A DNA stretch of 64,000 nt. Origin: Betaproteobacteria bacterium Ga0077526 (GTDB lineage: Bacteria > Pseudomonadota > Gammaproteobacteria > Burkholderiales > Ga0077523). The position numbers and the translations under genes are program-made. The notes under the pieces were generated by a model. That model saw only the letters and a program-made list of their open reading frames with translations. It was not told the origin of the DNA and did no database searches. This document shows positions 1 through 9,811 of this stretch, piece after piece (the first letter of the stretch is position 1; every line of letters begins with the position of its first letter). Location of the stretch: NCBI GenBank assembly GCA_001464765.1, contig LNDV01000021.1, forward strand, positions 16,941-80,940. Direction: 5' to 3'.

Positions 1-2
1 TG

Positions 3-173
3 ATCGATCGCTTCCTGCTGCATGCCGTCGTGGATTTCCTGCACTTCCACATCGGCGAGTATTCGTGGCCGGCGTTCAATCTGGCCGATTCCGCCATCAC
101 CTGCGGTGCCGTCATGCTGATCGCCGACAGCTTTCTCGAACGGCGCGTCGAGACCGCCGCAAAGCAATCGTGA
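3..173 (+). CDS. lspA: lspA, signal peptidase II (C-terminal part)
   Basis: The last 56 codons of a gene cut by the window edge. The readable residues include [17 protein letters not shown] and [19 protein letters not shown]. The second holds the NxADS segment with the second catalytic aspartate of the lipoprotein signal peptidase family, followed by the last transmembrane helix and a short basic cytoplasmic tail. LspA is an inner-membrane aspartyl protease that cuts prolipoproteins before the lipidated cysteine. It lies 22 bases upstream of ispH on the same strand, the usual ileS-lspA-ispH order in proteobacteria, so the two are probably co-transcribed. Confidence 0.93.
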   Translation: MDRFLLHAVVDFLHFHIGEYSWPAFNLADSAITCGAVMLIADSFLERRVETAAKQS

Positions 174-195
174 AGTCCACTGCCGGAGAGTCGTG

Positions 196-1125
196 ATGAA
201 GGTTCTATTGGCCAATCCCCGGGGATTCTGTGCGGGAGTCGACCGCGCGATCGAGATCGTGGAGCGCGCACTGGCCATGCACGGCGCGCCGATCTACGTG
301 CGCCACGAGGTCGTGCACAACAAGTACGTGGTGCAGGGGTTGCGCGACAAGGGTGCCGTGTTCGTGGACGAGCTGAGTGAAGTGCCTCGGGGCGCCACGG
401 TGGTGTTCAGCGCGCACGGTGTCTCGAAGGCGGTGCGCGAGCAGGCCGAGTCGCTCGGACTGCGAGTCTTCGACGCTACCTGTCCGCTGGTCACCAAGGT
501 CCATGTCGAGGTCGCCCGCATGCGCGACCAGGGCCGGGAGATCATCATGGTCGGTCATCGCGGCCATCCGGAAGTGGAGGGCACGATGGGTCAGTCGAAG
601 GGCGGCATCCATCTGGTCGAGACCGCGGAAGATGTCGCCACGGTTGTCGTGGCGGCACCCGACCGGCTGGCTTACGTCACGCAGACGACGCTGTCGGTCG
701 ACGATGCCAAGGTCGTGATCGAAGCGCTGAAGAAGCGGTTTCCCGAGATCGTGGGGCCCAAGAAGGACGACATCTGCTACGCCACCCAGAACCGGCAGGA
801 TGCCGTGAAGTCTCTCGTGCAGCATGCGGATGTGGTGATCGTCGTCGGCTCGAACAACAGCTCGAATTCCAACCGCCTGCGCGAAGTGGCGCGGCTGTCT
901 GGCCGGCGCGCCTACATGATCGATTCGGCGGACGAACTCGATCCCGCCTGGGTGACCGGGGCGTCCGTCGTGGGAGTGACGGCGGGCGCCTCTGCGCCGG
1001 AGACGCTCGTGTGGAGTCTGGTGGATCGGCTGCGGGCGCTGGGGGCCGAAAGCGTGGCCGATCTGGAAGGCGTCGTCGAGGACGTCACCTTCCCGATTCC
1101 CAAGGCGCTCGCGACGGCGCCCTGA
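196..1125 (+). CDS. ispH: 4-hydroxy-3-methylbut-2-enyl diphosphate reductase IspH
   Basis: A 309-residue protein of normal length for IspH (LytB), the [4Fe-4S] enzyme that makes IPP and DMAPP in the last step of the MEP isoprenoid pathway. The three cluster cysteines are visible in [13 protein letters not shown] near the N-terminus, [11 protein letters not shown] and [11 protein letters not shown]. The HEVVHN and HRGHPEV histidine segments are also present. A GTG directly precedes the ATG at 196; the purine-rich CGGAGAG just upstream fits the ATG better. It follows lspA with a short gap. A strong inverted repeat lies after its stop. Confidence 0.97.
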   Translation: MKVLLANPRGFCAGVDRAIEIVERALAMHGAPIYVRHEVVHNKYVVQGLRDKGAVFVDELSEVPRGATVVFSAHGVSKAVREQAESLGLRVFDATCPLVTKVHVEVARMRDQGREIIMVGHRGHPEVEGTMGQSKGGIHLVETAEDVATVVVAAPDRLAYVTQTTLSVDDAKVVIEALKKRFPEIVGPKKDDICYATQNRQDAVKSLVQHADVVIVVGSNNSSNSNRLREVARLSGRRAYMIDSADELDPAWVTGASVVGVTAGASAPETLVWSLVDRLRALGAESVADLEGVVEDVTFPIPKALATAP

Positions 1126-1139
1126 CCGCTGTTGATGGT

Positions 1140-1180
1140 CCGCACGGCCTGCGCTACCGAGCAGGCCGTGCGGTTCTTCC
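1140..1180. terminator. Bidirectional hairpin terminator between ispH and pilY1
   Basis: A perfect 13-bp inverted repeat (CCGCACGGCCTGC at 1140-1152, complement at 1161-1173) with an 8-base loop is followed by TTCTTCCTT. It sits between the convergent stops of ispH and the distal pilY1 gene. It probably ends the lspA-ispH transcript on the plus strand and may also end the long pilus operon on the minus strand, where its run of T is weaker. Confidence 0.8.
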
Positions 1181-4100
1181 TTACTCGTTCGTGTCCGCGA
1201 CGTCCCGCCACGACAGGCGTCTGCCCGTCGTGGGGTTCGGACGCGAGGGCATGGTCTCGGTCGATGTCGCCGCCGTCGAGGTACGCACCAGGCCCACGAT
1301 CTGACCGGACGGCAGCTTGATCAGCACCGGGCGGCTGGCGAGGAAACTGCCCATCCTCTTGCCGGCCGATGTGGCCCCCGAAATGCGCCCTCCCGTGGCG
1401 TAGTCCACGAAGTAGATCCAGCTGCTGCCCCCCGGATTGCACGCATCGGTGCTGTCCGGGATGTTCGTGGTGTACGCAATGATGCCGCCTGACAGCACGG
1501 GGTTTGTCACCAGCCGTTCACCCGTCTCCGGGAAGTCCACCACCCAGCCTGCCTTGTCGTTGAAGCTGACCGCCGTCGAGGTGATGTCCACCGTGGTGCC
1601 GGACTTCGTGGCTGTCTGCGTGACCAGCGATGACCGGCCCGTGATCGCCGGAGATGTCGCCGACGTGTGCGCCGTGTCGTCCCGCAGGGCATAGAAGCTC
1701 TGCGTGCGCCGCGACATCGACGTGTTCTCGGTGGAGGAATTGAGCACGTCGCTGTCGCCCAGGTACTGACCGGTGCCGACGAAGATCACACGCTTGTTCT
1801 GGATCACGCCGAGTTCGGGCTCCGTGGTGACGGGCTGCACCGATCCGCCGGAAGTCTTCAACTCCGCCACCTTCGCGACGTACCACGAAGACGTGCTGGA
1901 CCCCGAGAGATCGAACCGCCACATGTTGCCCACCAGGTCGCCGCCGTACACTGCCTCAACCGTGGCGTCCACGTCGCCGCGCTGGGAGAAGGCCGCGAGA
2001 TGCGCCAGACCGCTCGGATCCGTGGTCGAGCCCACGTTGGTGGACAGTTCGCGGATCACTGCGCCAGTTTTCGGGTTGATGATCCAGACGCGACCCTTGC
2101 CATCTCCGCCGCTCGAGCCCGTGCCGGTCCCGTTGTTGTACCCGGAACTCACGATCACCACCCAACCCGCGGCGCGGGTCTTCACGATGACCGGTTTGCC
2201 GAAGCTGTAACCGACGTTGGCGCGGATCGTCGGATCCGCCGTGTCCGTCGCGGCGCTCGGAAACTCCCAGAGCACCTTGGAAGAGAGCGTGGCCTCGTTG
2301 CCCATGGCCGGATTGGTGACGTCGATCGCGTAGTAGCCGAAGCCGCCCTTGCGAAGGCCGCCGACGAGAACAGTCCGCCAGTCGGGCGTTCCGGGGTTGG
2401 AGAGGTCGTCGCCCGAGGTAAAGCTGAAGTTCACGTCGCCCACGGTCGGCGTGCCGTCGACGTAATACATGTGCTTGAACGCGAGACGGTCGGACAGATT
2501 CCGCAGGTTGTTGAACACCATGCTCGGCACGTAAGCCCAGAGCTCCTGGCCGGACGTCACGTCGAACGCGTGAAGCATGCCGTCGTTGGCACCCTGATAC
2601 ACGACGCCGGTGCGGGCGGTGTTGGCCGTCTTGAAGTCCTGATAGCCAGGGTCGAAGTAGCTGTAGCGCGGACCGCGGACCACGACTGGCTCGCCGTTCA
2701 CGATGTCGCCGAGAATGGCGATGTCGTCGGGGATCCGGTTGTTCGGGTAGACGTAGCTGCCCGAACTGAGGACATAGGCGCCGGTCGTCGTATCGATCTG
2801 CGGACGGGGGCCGCGCGAACGGAACTTCTCCACCTCGCGGGAGCGCTCGCCGCGGAGGAAATCCAGCACCTGGGAGTCGGATGCCGTCACGCCTGCCACG
2901 GTCGACGTCAGCACCGCGCGCTGCGCAGAGGTGAGGTCACTCCATTGGAACGGCATGCCGGCCGTGCCGTTGTACGTGGCGATGACGCGGGTGGAGGGCT
3001 GGCGGGAAGCAAGCTGCTTCTGCGGAGACGGATTCCACAGAGCAGATGAACTCACCACCCCCGTGCTGGTGTCGATCTCGTACTTGTTGATGTCACCGGA
3101 CCACGGCCCCGAGTTGTAGCTCGATGCGTAGGAAAAATTGTCGCCGGGAACCACGTTCGGGTTCGCCACGGCCACCGCCGCACCGGAGCCGCCCTTCGCG
3201 CCGACGCTGTTCACGATGTCGACCACGCCGACGCGCGTTTCCTCCGGGGAACTCGCCGAGAGCATCATGCCGCGACCGTTGATGGTCGCATGCCAGAGTT
3301 CGTCGATCGCGGCCGGATGCCGGGCGAGGTAGCCGCCGCCGTTGCGGATGTTCGGCCAGGTCCAAGCCACCGACGTGTCGAAGGGGTTCTGATTGATCCT
3401 GATGAGATCGGCGGTGTCCGTGCGGCCGAAGATCATGCCCTGCACACCGAGCCCGAGGGCGTAGGTGTTCATGTGCAGATAGTCGTTGCGGTCCGATTCC
3501 GGTCCTTCGTTGCTGCGTTCGATCGCCACCTGACGCCGCGTGAGATCGGGCCGCACGTTCGTCGAGTAGAAGAACATCGCGATGTCGGCCATCGTGTTCG
3601 CTTCCGTATCCGTGAACGGATGGGCCGGCGTCACCGTGACGGCGGGCAGCGGATCCGCAGGCGGCAGCGGCAGCGTGCCGGGCGTCGGGGAGGCATTGGT
3701 GTAGTTGAGAATCGCGTTGGACGTGCTGTACGGAATCGTGAAGCGATTCGACGTGCTGGCGTCCAGGTTCGCAAAGGTCGTCGGGGGCGGATCGTTGGAG
3801 GCGAATCCGTCCGTGATCACGAACGCGGCATTGAACTGGCACACCGCGTTGATCGGTGCGCCCGCGTTGGTCCGCTGATACTGTCTACCCGCGAACTCGA
3901 GGGCATCGCGGGTGGGCGTGCCGCCCGTTCCCTTGGTCCGATAGAGATCCCACAGCAGGCGCTTGGCGTTTGCAGTGTCCGACGTGCTGTCGAAGTCCCG
4001 CATCGTCACATCCACGCGGTTGTTGAACAGGAAGAAGCCGGCGCGAAGACCGGAGAGCTGGTCGAAAGCGAGGCCGAGAGCGCCATTCAGCATCATGTGG

Positions 4101-5311
4101 CGCTTGCGATAGTAGCCCCACCAGTTGGCGAAGTTGGTCATCTCCTCCTGGTAGCTGCAAGTGGAGCCTGTGCAGTCCGTGCGCGTGGCAGCTTTCGTGT
4201 AGCTCGTGGTCGTCGACCTCACTTCGACGCGGCGGATGCGTCGTCCGTCCGGCCCGAACGCCTCGTCACTCGCGAGCAGGCCGGTCCCCGTCGAGAGGAC
4301 CCAGTAGGTGGAAGGGAAGTAGGCGATCTGCGCTTCCACTCGCCGCACCAGCCCGCCGGAAGCTCCGACGTTCAGGATCGTGGTCACGCCATAGCTGGAA
4401 GCGAGATGACACTGCTCGGCAGTCTGCGTATTGAGTTCCGTGAGACACACGTCACCCGCCGTGTTGTTCGTCCAGGCACCGCAATTGCCGCCGCCGTTGT
4501 CACAGAGACGATAGCGAGCCCCATTCGGGAGAATCATTCCCGGGAACATCATGAAGATGCGGTTGCCCGCTGTCGTGTCGCCTGGCTGCGCGACATCGGC
4601 AGTCAGGTTGATCGTCGTCGCCGTTCCGGTGGTCGGATAGATCGGGTGGCTGCGCACCGAACTGAACGAACCGCTCGTGTTGTCGTAGTTGATCGGCGTC
4701 AGCGTGGTCGTGCCGTTGTTGTAGGGGCGCCACGGGTCGTAGTTGATCGACGGGTTGTAGTACTGAGCGTTGTAGACAGGGCTGCGAGCCCACGCGAATT
4801 CTCGAGTGGGAGGAACGGCAAAGTGGTCGTTGCCCGTATCATCGTAGGCGCGCGTGTCGCAGTTGCCTCCGCACTGGCCGTTCGGGAAGAGGTACGTGTA
4901 CTTCTTCCAGACGCTGGAGGCATCGCCTGCGAAGTTGAAATTGAACGGCCCGGTCGGCGGTGTTGCGCTGAAGAAGCCCGTGCCGCCTGCTGTGGGTGTT
5001 GTGCCACCACCGGACCAGACATTGGCTGTGGCTGTGGCGCCCCACCCGAAGAATGAGCGTGCCGTGATGTGCCACCACATCGCGCCGTCATTGGTCGAGA
5101 AGCCCTTCGTCGGCAGGATCTCCCCGTCCATGGATCCCGAGTCGTCCACCACCAGGATCATGTTGGGCTTCGCACGGCCTTTGGTGGCCATGGGCGTGTC
5201 GGCGATGTCCGTGGGGGCCGCCATGGCGATCGGGGCCCACTGGGACCAGATCAGACTGGCGATCACCGTGTGCGTCAGGACGCGACGCGTCCGCGATTGC
5301 TGCTGTTTCAT
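1181..5311 (-). CDS. pilY1: PilY1 type IV pilus tip adhesin/biogenesis factor, distal copy
   Basis: A 1376-residue exported protein with a signal peptide (basic MKQQQSRTRR, hydrophobic stretch, cut near AMAAP). A von Willebrand A-like domain begins around residue 50, with the MIDAS-type motif ILVVDDSGSMDG at about 53-63. The C-terminal third carries the PilY1 beta-propeller, with segments such as YQGANDGMLHAFD, YYVDGTPTVGDVNF and VEAVYGGDLVGNMWRFDL. PilY1 caps the minor-pilin complex, promotes pilus extension and acts in adhesion and surface sensing. The start at 5311 was chosen because the signal peptide begins there; a Met three codons upstream is possible. It is the last gene of the leftward pilus operon and a paralogue of the gene immediately upstream. 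Confidence 0.93.
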   Translation of the reverse strand: MKQQQSRTRRVLTHTVIASLIWSQWAPIAMAAPTDIADTPMATKGRAKPNMILVVDDSGSMDGEILPTKGFSTNDGAMWWHITARSFFGWGATATANVWSGGGTTPTAGGTGFFSATPPTGPFNFNFAGDASSVWKKYTYLFPNGQCGGNCDTRAYDDTGNDHFAVPPTREFAWARSPVYNAQYYNPSINYDPWRPYNNGTTTLTPINYDNTSGSFSSVRSHPIYPTTGTATTINLTADVAQPGDTTAGNRIFMMFPGMILPNGARYRLCDNGGGNCGAWTNNTAGDVCLTELNTQTAEQCHLASSYGVTTILNVGASGGLVRRVEAQIAYFPSTYWVLSTGTGLLASDEAFGPDGRRIRRVEVRSTTTSYTKAATRTDCTGSTCSYQEEMTNFANWWGYYRKRHMMLNGALGLAFDQLSGLRAGFFLFNNRVDVTMRDFDSTSDTANAKRLLWDLYRTKGTGGTPTRDALEFAGRQYQRTNAGAPINAVCQFNAAFVITDGFASNDPPPTTFANLDASTSNRFTIPYSTSNAILNYTNASPTPGTLPLPPADPLPAVTVTPAHPFTDTEANTMADIAMFFYSTNVRPDLTRRQVAIERSNEGPESDRNDYLHMNTYALGLGVQGMIFGRTDTADLIRINQNPFDTSVAWTWPNIRNGGGYLARHPAAIDELWHATINGRGMMLSASSPEETRVGVVDIVNSVGAKGGSGAAVAVANPNVVPGDNFSYASSYNSGPWSGDINKYEIDTSTGVVSSSALWNPSPQKQLASRQPSTRVIATYNGTAGMPFQWSDLTSAQRAVLTSTVAGVTASDSQVLDFLRGERSREVEKFRSRGPRPQIDTTTGAYVLSSGSYVYPNNRIPDDIAILGDIVNGEPVVVRGPRYSYFDPGYQDFKTANTARTGVVYQGANDGMLHAFDVTSGQELWAYVPSMVFNNLRNLSDRLAFKHMYYVDGTPTVGDVNFSFTSGDDLSNPGTPDWRTVLVGGLRKGGFGYYAIDVTNPAMGNEATLSSKVLWEFPSAATDTADPTIRANVGYSFGKPVIVKTRAAGWVVIVSSGYNNGTGTGSSGGDGKGRVWIINPKTGAVIRELSTNVGSTTDPSGLAHLAAFSQRGDVDATVEAVYGGDLVGNMWRFDLSGSSTSSWYVAKVAELKTSGGSVQPVTTEPELGVIQNKRVIFVGTGQYLGDSDVLNSSTENTSMSRRTQSFYALRDDTAHTSATSPAITGRSSLVTQTATKSGTTVDITSTAVSFNDKAGWVVDFPETGERLVTNPVLSGGIIAYTTNIPDSTDACNPGGSSWIYFVDYATGGRISGATSAGKRMGSFLASRPVLIKLPSGQIVGLVRTSTAATSTETMPSRPNPTTGRRLSWRDVADTNE

Positions 5312-5575
5312 GCCTGCCATCCTCGAGAGCTTCCCGAACGCGTCGCATCGGTCGCGACGTCCGGGAGATTCGGGCGGAGCCGGAAACATGGCTCTGCCCC
5401 TCGAAAATTAACGGCAGGATTGCTTGAATCTTGAGGATTCGTGAGGTTCGAAAACCAGCCTCACTCGCTGCGTGCGTTTCAAGAATCCCCTTGCAGCGCA
5501 AGGAGAAACGCGATTCGCGACCATCGTGCAAGCACGGAGCCCGGCGCGCTCGCCGAACCCTGTGCCGGCAGTGCG
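5312..5575. other. Spacer between the tandem pilY1 genes
   Basis: 264 bases without a convincing gene. It is somewhat richer in A/T than its surroundings (CTCGAAAATTAACGG, GATTGCTTGAATCTTGAGG). It has a 6-bp inverted repeat GTGAGG/CCTCAC at 5441-5446 and 5459-5464 and a small CTTGC/GCAAG hairpin further on. The length is unusual inside an otherwise tight operon and leaves room for a separate promoter for the distal pilY1, but no clear -35/-10 pair is visible. Confidence 0.4.
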
Positions 5576-8500
5576 CTACTGCCCGTCCGCCTCGTCGGGA
5601 ATCTCCCTCCAGGACACGCGGCGACCGGTGGATCCAGGGGATTGGCTGGGCGGCCGGAGGGTTTCCTGTCCGCCGCTTGCGCCGCCGGGCCCGGCCGTTG
5701 TCCGCACGATACCCACGATGCCGTCGCGTACCCTCACGAGGACGGCACGGCTGGCCAGCACGTTCCCGATGCGGATGCCCGCGGACGTGGAGCCGAACAC
5801 CCGGCCACCAGTTGCAAAGTCGAGGAAGTAGGCCCACGCACTGCCGCCGGGACTGCACTGGTCCAAGTTGTCCGGAATTGCCGTGATCAGCGTGAGCACG
5901 CCACCCGACAGCACGGGATTGGCCACGATGCGCTCGCCGATATCGGGGAAGTCGAGAAACCACCCGGCGCTGCTGCCGAAATCGACTGGCGTGTCGGTCA
6001 GACTGACGGTGGTGCCGGACTTCGTCGCGGTCTGCTGGGTCAACTGGCTGCGAGTCGGGCGGGGAATGACGGGATCATCGGTGCCGCCAGGCGCGAGGTT
6101 GTCGCGCAGCGCATACATCGACATGACACGGGACGCAATTGCGGCCTGAGTCGGGGTGTTGAGTGCGTCGCTCTCGCCAAGATACTGGCCGGTGCCAACG
6201 AACACCATGCGTTGGCGACGCACCACACCGAGTTCGGGTTCGCTGGTCACGGGCTGGGCCAGGCCGTCCGGGCTGCGCAACTCCGCAAGTTTCGACACGG
6301 TCCAGGAAGCGGTGGACTCCCCGGAAAAATCGAAGCGCCAGACGTTGCCGAGCAGATCGCCGCCGTACACCGCCTCGATCGTTGCATCCACGTCCGGACG
6401 TTGCGCGAACGCGGACAGATGCGCGAGACCGCTCGGCGTGCTAGCGGTGCCGGCCAGCGTCTCGAGGGTGCGGATCACCCTGCCGTCACGCGGGTTCAGG
6501 ACGTACAAACGGCCGCGTCCATCGCCCCCGCTCGAATCCGTTCCGGTGCCATTGTTGTAGCCCGAAGCCACGATGACCACCCAGCCGGCAGCGCGTGTCT
6601 TGGCAATGATGGGGCGTCCGAAGCTGTAGCCGATGTTGGGCCGGATCGTGGGGTCCTGCAGGTCAGTGGCGCGGCTCGGGAACTCCCACATCACCCGGTT
6701 CGCCACGGCAGTCTCGGACCCGCGGTCGCCGCTCGTAACGTTGAGCGCGTAGTAGCCGTAGCCGCCCTTGCGCAGACTGCCGACCAGGATGGTGTTCCAG
6801 TCAGGGGAGCCCGGGGAACCTCCCGTGTTGGAAAAGTCGACGTCGCCGACCGTGGGCGTGCCGTCCACCGAGAACCGATGACGGAAGGATGCGCGGTCGG
6901 CAAGGTTGCTCAGTCGAGGGTAGACGAGGTGCGGGACGTAGGCCCACAACTCCTCGCCGCTCTCCACGTTGATCGCGTGCAGCATGCCATCGTTCGCGCC
7001 TTGGTAGAGCACCTCGGTGCGGTTCGCCTGAGCAACGCGAAACTCCTGATAGCCGGGGTCGAAGTAACTGAAGCGGGGTCGGCGCACCACCACCGGTTCG
7101 GCGTTGACGATGCTGCCCAGGACAGCGATGTCGCGCGGAACGCTGCCGCCCTGGTAAAGGTACTCGCCGCTCTGGACGATGAAGGCGCCCGTGGCATCGC
7201 GCAGAGGGCGAGGACCGCGCGAGCGGAACTTGTCGCCCTCGCGGGATCGGTCGCCGCGCAGGAAGGCCAGAGTCTCGGGATCGGCCGACGTCACGCCGCG
7301 AATGGTGGAGGTGATCTGTGCCTGCTGGGCGGACGTGAGTTCGCTCCACTGGAACGGGATGCCGGGAAGGGCAGCCTGTGACTGACCGAACGCTTCGTTG
7401 AAGGTGACGATCACGCGGCGGTCCGGCGGAGTGACCGCGAGCCGTCGTTGCGTGGAGCGATCCCACTGGGGGGACGGGTCCACGAACCCCGTCACGACGT
7501 CGATCCGAAACCTGTTGATGTCCCCGGCCCACGAGCCCGAGTTGTAGCTCGACGCGTAAGAGAAGTTGTCGCCCGGACTCACGTTCGGGTTGGCCACGGC
7601 GACGGCCGCGCCGGCACCGCCCTTGGCACCGATGTTGTTGACGATGTCGATCACGCCGAGACGCGTTTCCTCGGGGGAGGTCGCCGAGAGCATCCGGCCG
7701 CGGCCGTTCACCGTGGCATGCCACAACTCGTCGATCGTTGCCGGCGAGAACACATAGCCGCCGCCACCGTCGCGCACGGGAGGCCAGGCGGTGATCGTGT
7801 AGGGGTCGTTGTTGTTGCGGATCAGCGTGTCGGTGTCGGTGCGGCCGAAGATCGTGCCCTGCACACCGAGCCCGAGGGCGAAGGTGTTCATGTGCAGGTA
7901 GTCGTTACGGTCCGCATTCTTGCTGTCGTCGTTGCGGTTCACCGGGACCTGCCGAAGGGTGCGGTCGGGGCGGACGTTGGTCGAGTAGTAGTACATCGCG
8001 ATATCGGCGAGCGTGTTCTCCTCGGCATCCGCGTAGGGCGCTACCGGCGTCACCGTAGGAGGCGACGTGATGGGGGCGGGCGGCTGGGGGAGTGTCCCCG
8101 CCGGAGCGTAATTGAGCGCAGCGTTCGTCGTGGAGTACGGGATCGTGAAGCGGTTGTTCGTGTCGGCGTCCGCGTTGCCGTAGTCGGTGCCGGGCGGGTT
8201 GCTTCGGGCGAAGCCGTCCGTGATGACGAAGGCGGCGTTGTACTGGCAATCGGCCTGAACCGGCGCATCCGCATCGGTTCGTTGGAACTGCCGTCCCGCG
8301 AACTCGAGCGCGGGTCGGGTGGGCGTTCCGGACGTGCCTTTCGAGCGATAGAGATCGAAGAGCAGCCGGCGGCCGTTCGAGGCATCGCTGGCGGCGTCGA
8401 AGTCGCGCATCGTGACGTTGACGCGGTTGTTGAACTGGAAGGACCCGGCGCGAAGGCCGGATACCTGGTCGAAAGCGAAGCCCATCGCGCCGTTCAGCAT

Positions 8501-9757
8501 CATGTGGCGCTTGCGGTAGTAGGCCCACCAGTTGGCGAAGTTGGTCATCTCCTGCTCGTAGGAGCAGACGCTGCCGGTGCAATCGGTGCGCGTCGTCGCC
8601 TTCCCGAACGTATTGCCGCTGCGGATCTCGACCCGGCGCAGGCGCGCGCCGTCCGGACCATAGGCTTCGTCCGCATCGAGCGCGGTGTTTTCGGCTGCGA
8701 CGGACGGCGCCCAGTAGGTGGCCGCCCGGTAGGGAATCTGGGCTTCGACCCGGCGGGGCTGGCCGCCGCTGGAGCCAACGACGAGTGTCTGGGTTACGCC
8801 GTAAAGGCCGGAGTAGTGGCAGTAAGACGCTGCCTGACCCGCGTTCTCGACGATGCACCGCTCTGCCGTCGTGTTGTCCGCGATCCAGGCGCTGCAGGGC
8901 GGCACACCCGCCGCTTCCGGGGCGAGATCGTGCGTGCAGATCCGATATCGGGCGTTGGCGGGCAGGATCATGCCCGTGAACATCGTGAAGATCCGGCTGG
9001 CCGCATTGGCGTCGAGAGGGATCGGTGTTTCGTTCACGAGGTCGATGGTGACCGGAGTTGCGGCCGCGTCGGTGGGATACACCGGGTGGCTGCGCACACG
9101 TTCCCAAGACGCGGCCGAACCGTCGTAGCTGTTCAGCGTGGTGGTCGTGCCGCCGTTGTTGTAGGGGCGCCACGGGTCATAGCGCACCGCCGGGTTGTAG
9201 TACTGCGCGTTGTAGCGCGAACTGCGGCTCCACCCGAACTCCCGTGTCGGTGGCACGGCGAAACTGTCCGTCGCGCCGTCGATGTAGCTGCGCGTATCGC
9301 AGTTGCCACCGCACTGGCCGTTCGGAAAGAGGTAGACGTACTTGCGCCAGACCGTGCTGCCGGCGCCCGTTGCGTTGAAATTGAGCGGGCCGGCGGGTGG
9401 GGTGGCCGCGAAGAAGCCCGTGCCGCCCGCGGTGGGGGTCGTGCCTCCGCCGTTCCAGACGTCCGTAGAGTAATCGGCGCTCGTGCCGTAGCCGAAGAAC
9501 GAGCGGCTCCGGGTGTTCCACCACATGGACCCGTCGTTCGTGGAAGCACCTGTGGTCGGGAGGAACTCGAAGTCCATCGAACCCGAGTCGTCGACCACGA
9601 GGATCATGTTGGGCTTGGCGCGGCCGCGGGTCGCGATCGGCACGTCGGAAATGTCGGTCTCGGCAGCGCGGACCACGATGGAAAGGTCCATCCCGATCAG
9701 GCTTGCTGCGAGGGTGCCGGCGAGCAGTCGCCGAGCGCGTGTGGGTCGGTTGTTCAT
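5576..9757 (-). CDS. pilY1: PilY1 type IV pilus tip adhesin/biogenesis factor, proximal copy
   Basis: A 1393-residue paralogue of the next gene, with the same architecture: signal peptide (MNNRPTRARR then a hydrophobic core, cut near VVRAAE), a vWA-like domain with MIDAS-type DDSGSMD at the same residue number (56-62), a long variable middle and the C-terminal PilY1 propeller (YQGANDGMLHAIN, SVDGTPTVGDVDF, IEAVYGGDLLGNVWRFD). Many blocks match the distal copy nearly word for word, including YRKRHMMLNGA and LHMNT.ALGLGVQG, so the pair arose by duplication and later diverged. It starts 54 bases after pilX, with CAGAGGAGCC just upstream of the ATG as a good ribosome site. Confidence 0.94.
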   Translation of the reverse strand: MNNRPTRARRLLAGTLAASLIGMDLSIVVRAAETDISDVPIATRGRAKPNMILVVDDSGSMDFEFLPTTGASTNDGSMWWNTRSRSFFGYGTSADYSTDVWNGGGTTPTAGGTGFFAATPPAGPLNFNATGAGSTVWRKYVYLFPNGQCGGNCDTRSYIDGATDSFAVPPTREFGWSRSSRYNAQYYNPAVRYDPWRPYNNGGTTTTLNSYDGSAASWERVRSHPVYPTDAAATPVTIDLVNETPIPLDANAASRIFTMFTGMILPANARYRICTHDLAPEAAGVPPCSAWIADNTTAERCIVENAGQAASYCHYSGLYGVTQTLVVGSSGGQPRRVEAQIPYRAATYWAPSVAAENTALDADEAYGPDGARLRRVEIRSGNTFGKATTRTDCTGSVCSYEQEMTNFANWWAYYRKRHMMLNGAMGFAFDQVSGLRAGSFQFNNRVNVTMRDFDAASDASNGRRLLFDLYRSKGTSGTPTRPALEFAGRQFQRTDADAPVQADCQYNAAFVITDGFARSNPPGTDYGNADADTNNRFTIPYSTTNAALNYAPAGTLPQPPAPITSPPTVTPVAPYADAEENTLADIAMYYYSTNVRPDRTLRQVPVNRNDDSKNADRNDYLHMNTFALGLGVQGTIFGRTDTDTLIRNNNDPYTITAWPPVRDGGGGYVFSPATIDELWHATVNGRGRMLSATSPEETRLGVIDIVNNIGAKGGAGAAVAVANPNVSPGDNFSYASSYNSGSWAGDINRFRIDVVTGFVDPSPQWDRSTQRRLAVTPPDRRVIVTFNEAFGQSQAALPGIPFQWSELTSAQQAQITSTIRGVTSADPETLAFLRGDRSREGDKFRSRGPRPLRDATGAFIVQSGEYLYQGGSVPRDIAVLGSIVNAEPVVVRRPRFSYFDPGYQEFRVAQANRTEVLYQGANDGMLHAINVESGEELWAYVPHLVYPRLSNLADRASFRHRFSVDGTPTVGDVDFSNTGGSPGSPDWNTILVGSLRKGGYGYYALNVTSGDRGSETAVANRVMWEFPSRATDLQDPTIRPNIGYSFGRPIIAKTRAAGWVVIVASGYNNGTGTDSSGGDGRGRLYVLNPRDGRVIRTLETLAGTASTPSGLAHLSAFAQRPDVDATIEAVYGGDLLGNVWRFDFSGESTASWTVSKLAELRSPDGLAQPVTSEPELGVVRRQRMVFVGTGQYLGESDALNTPTQAAIASRVMSMYALRDNLAPGGTDDPVIPRPTRSQLTQQTATKSGTTVSLTDTPVDFGSSAGWFLDFPDIGERIVANPVLSGGVLTLITAIPDNLDQCSPGGSAWAYFLDFATGGRVFGSTSAGIRIGNVLASRAVLVRVRDGIVGIVRTTAGPGGASGGQETLRPPSQSPGSTGRRVSWREIPDEADGQ

Positions 9758-9811
9758 TTTCAGGCTCCTCTGGGTACTGCTCCATCCCCGGTCATCGGGA
9801 CGGCGTGGTCA

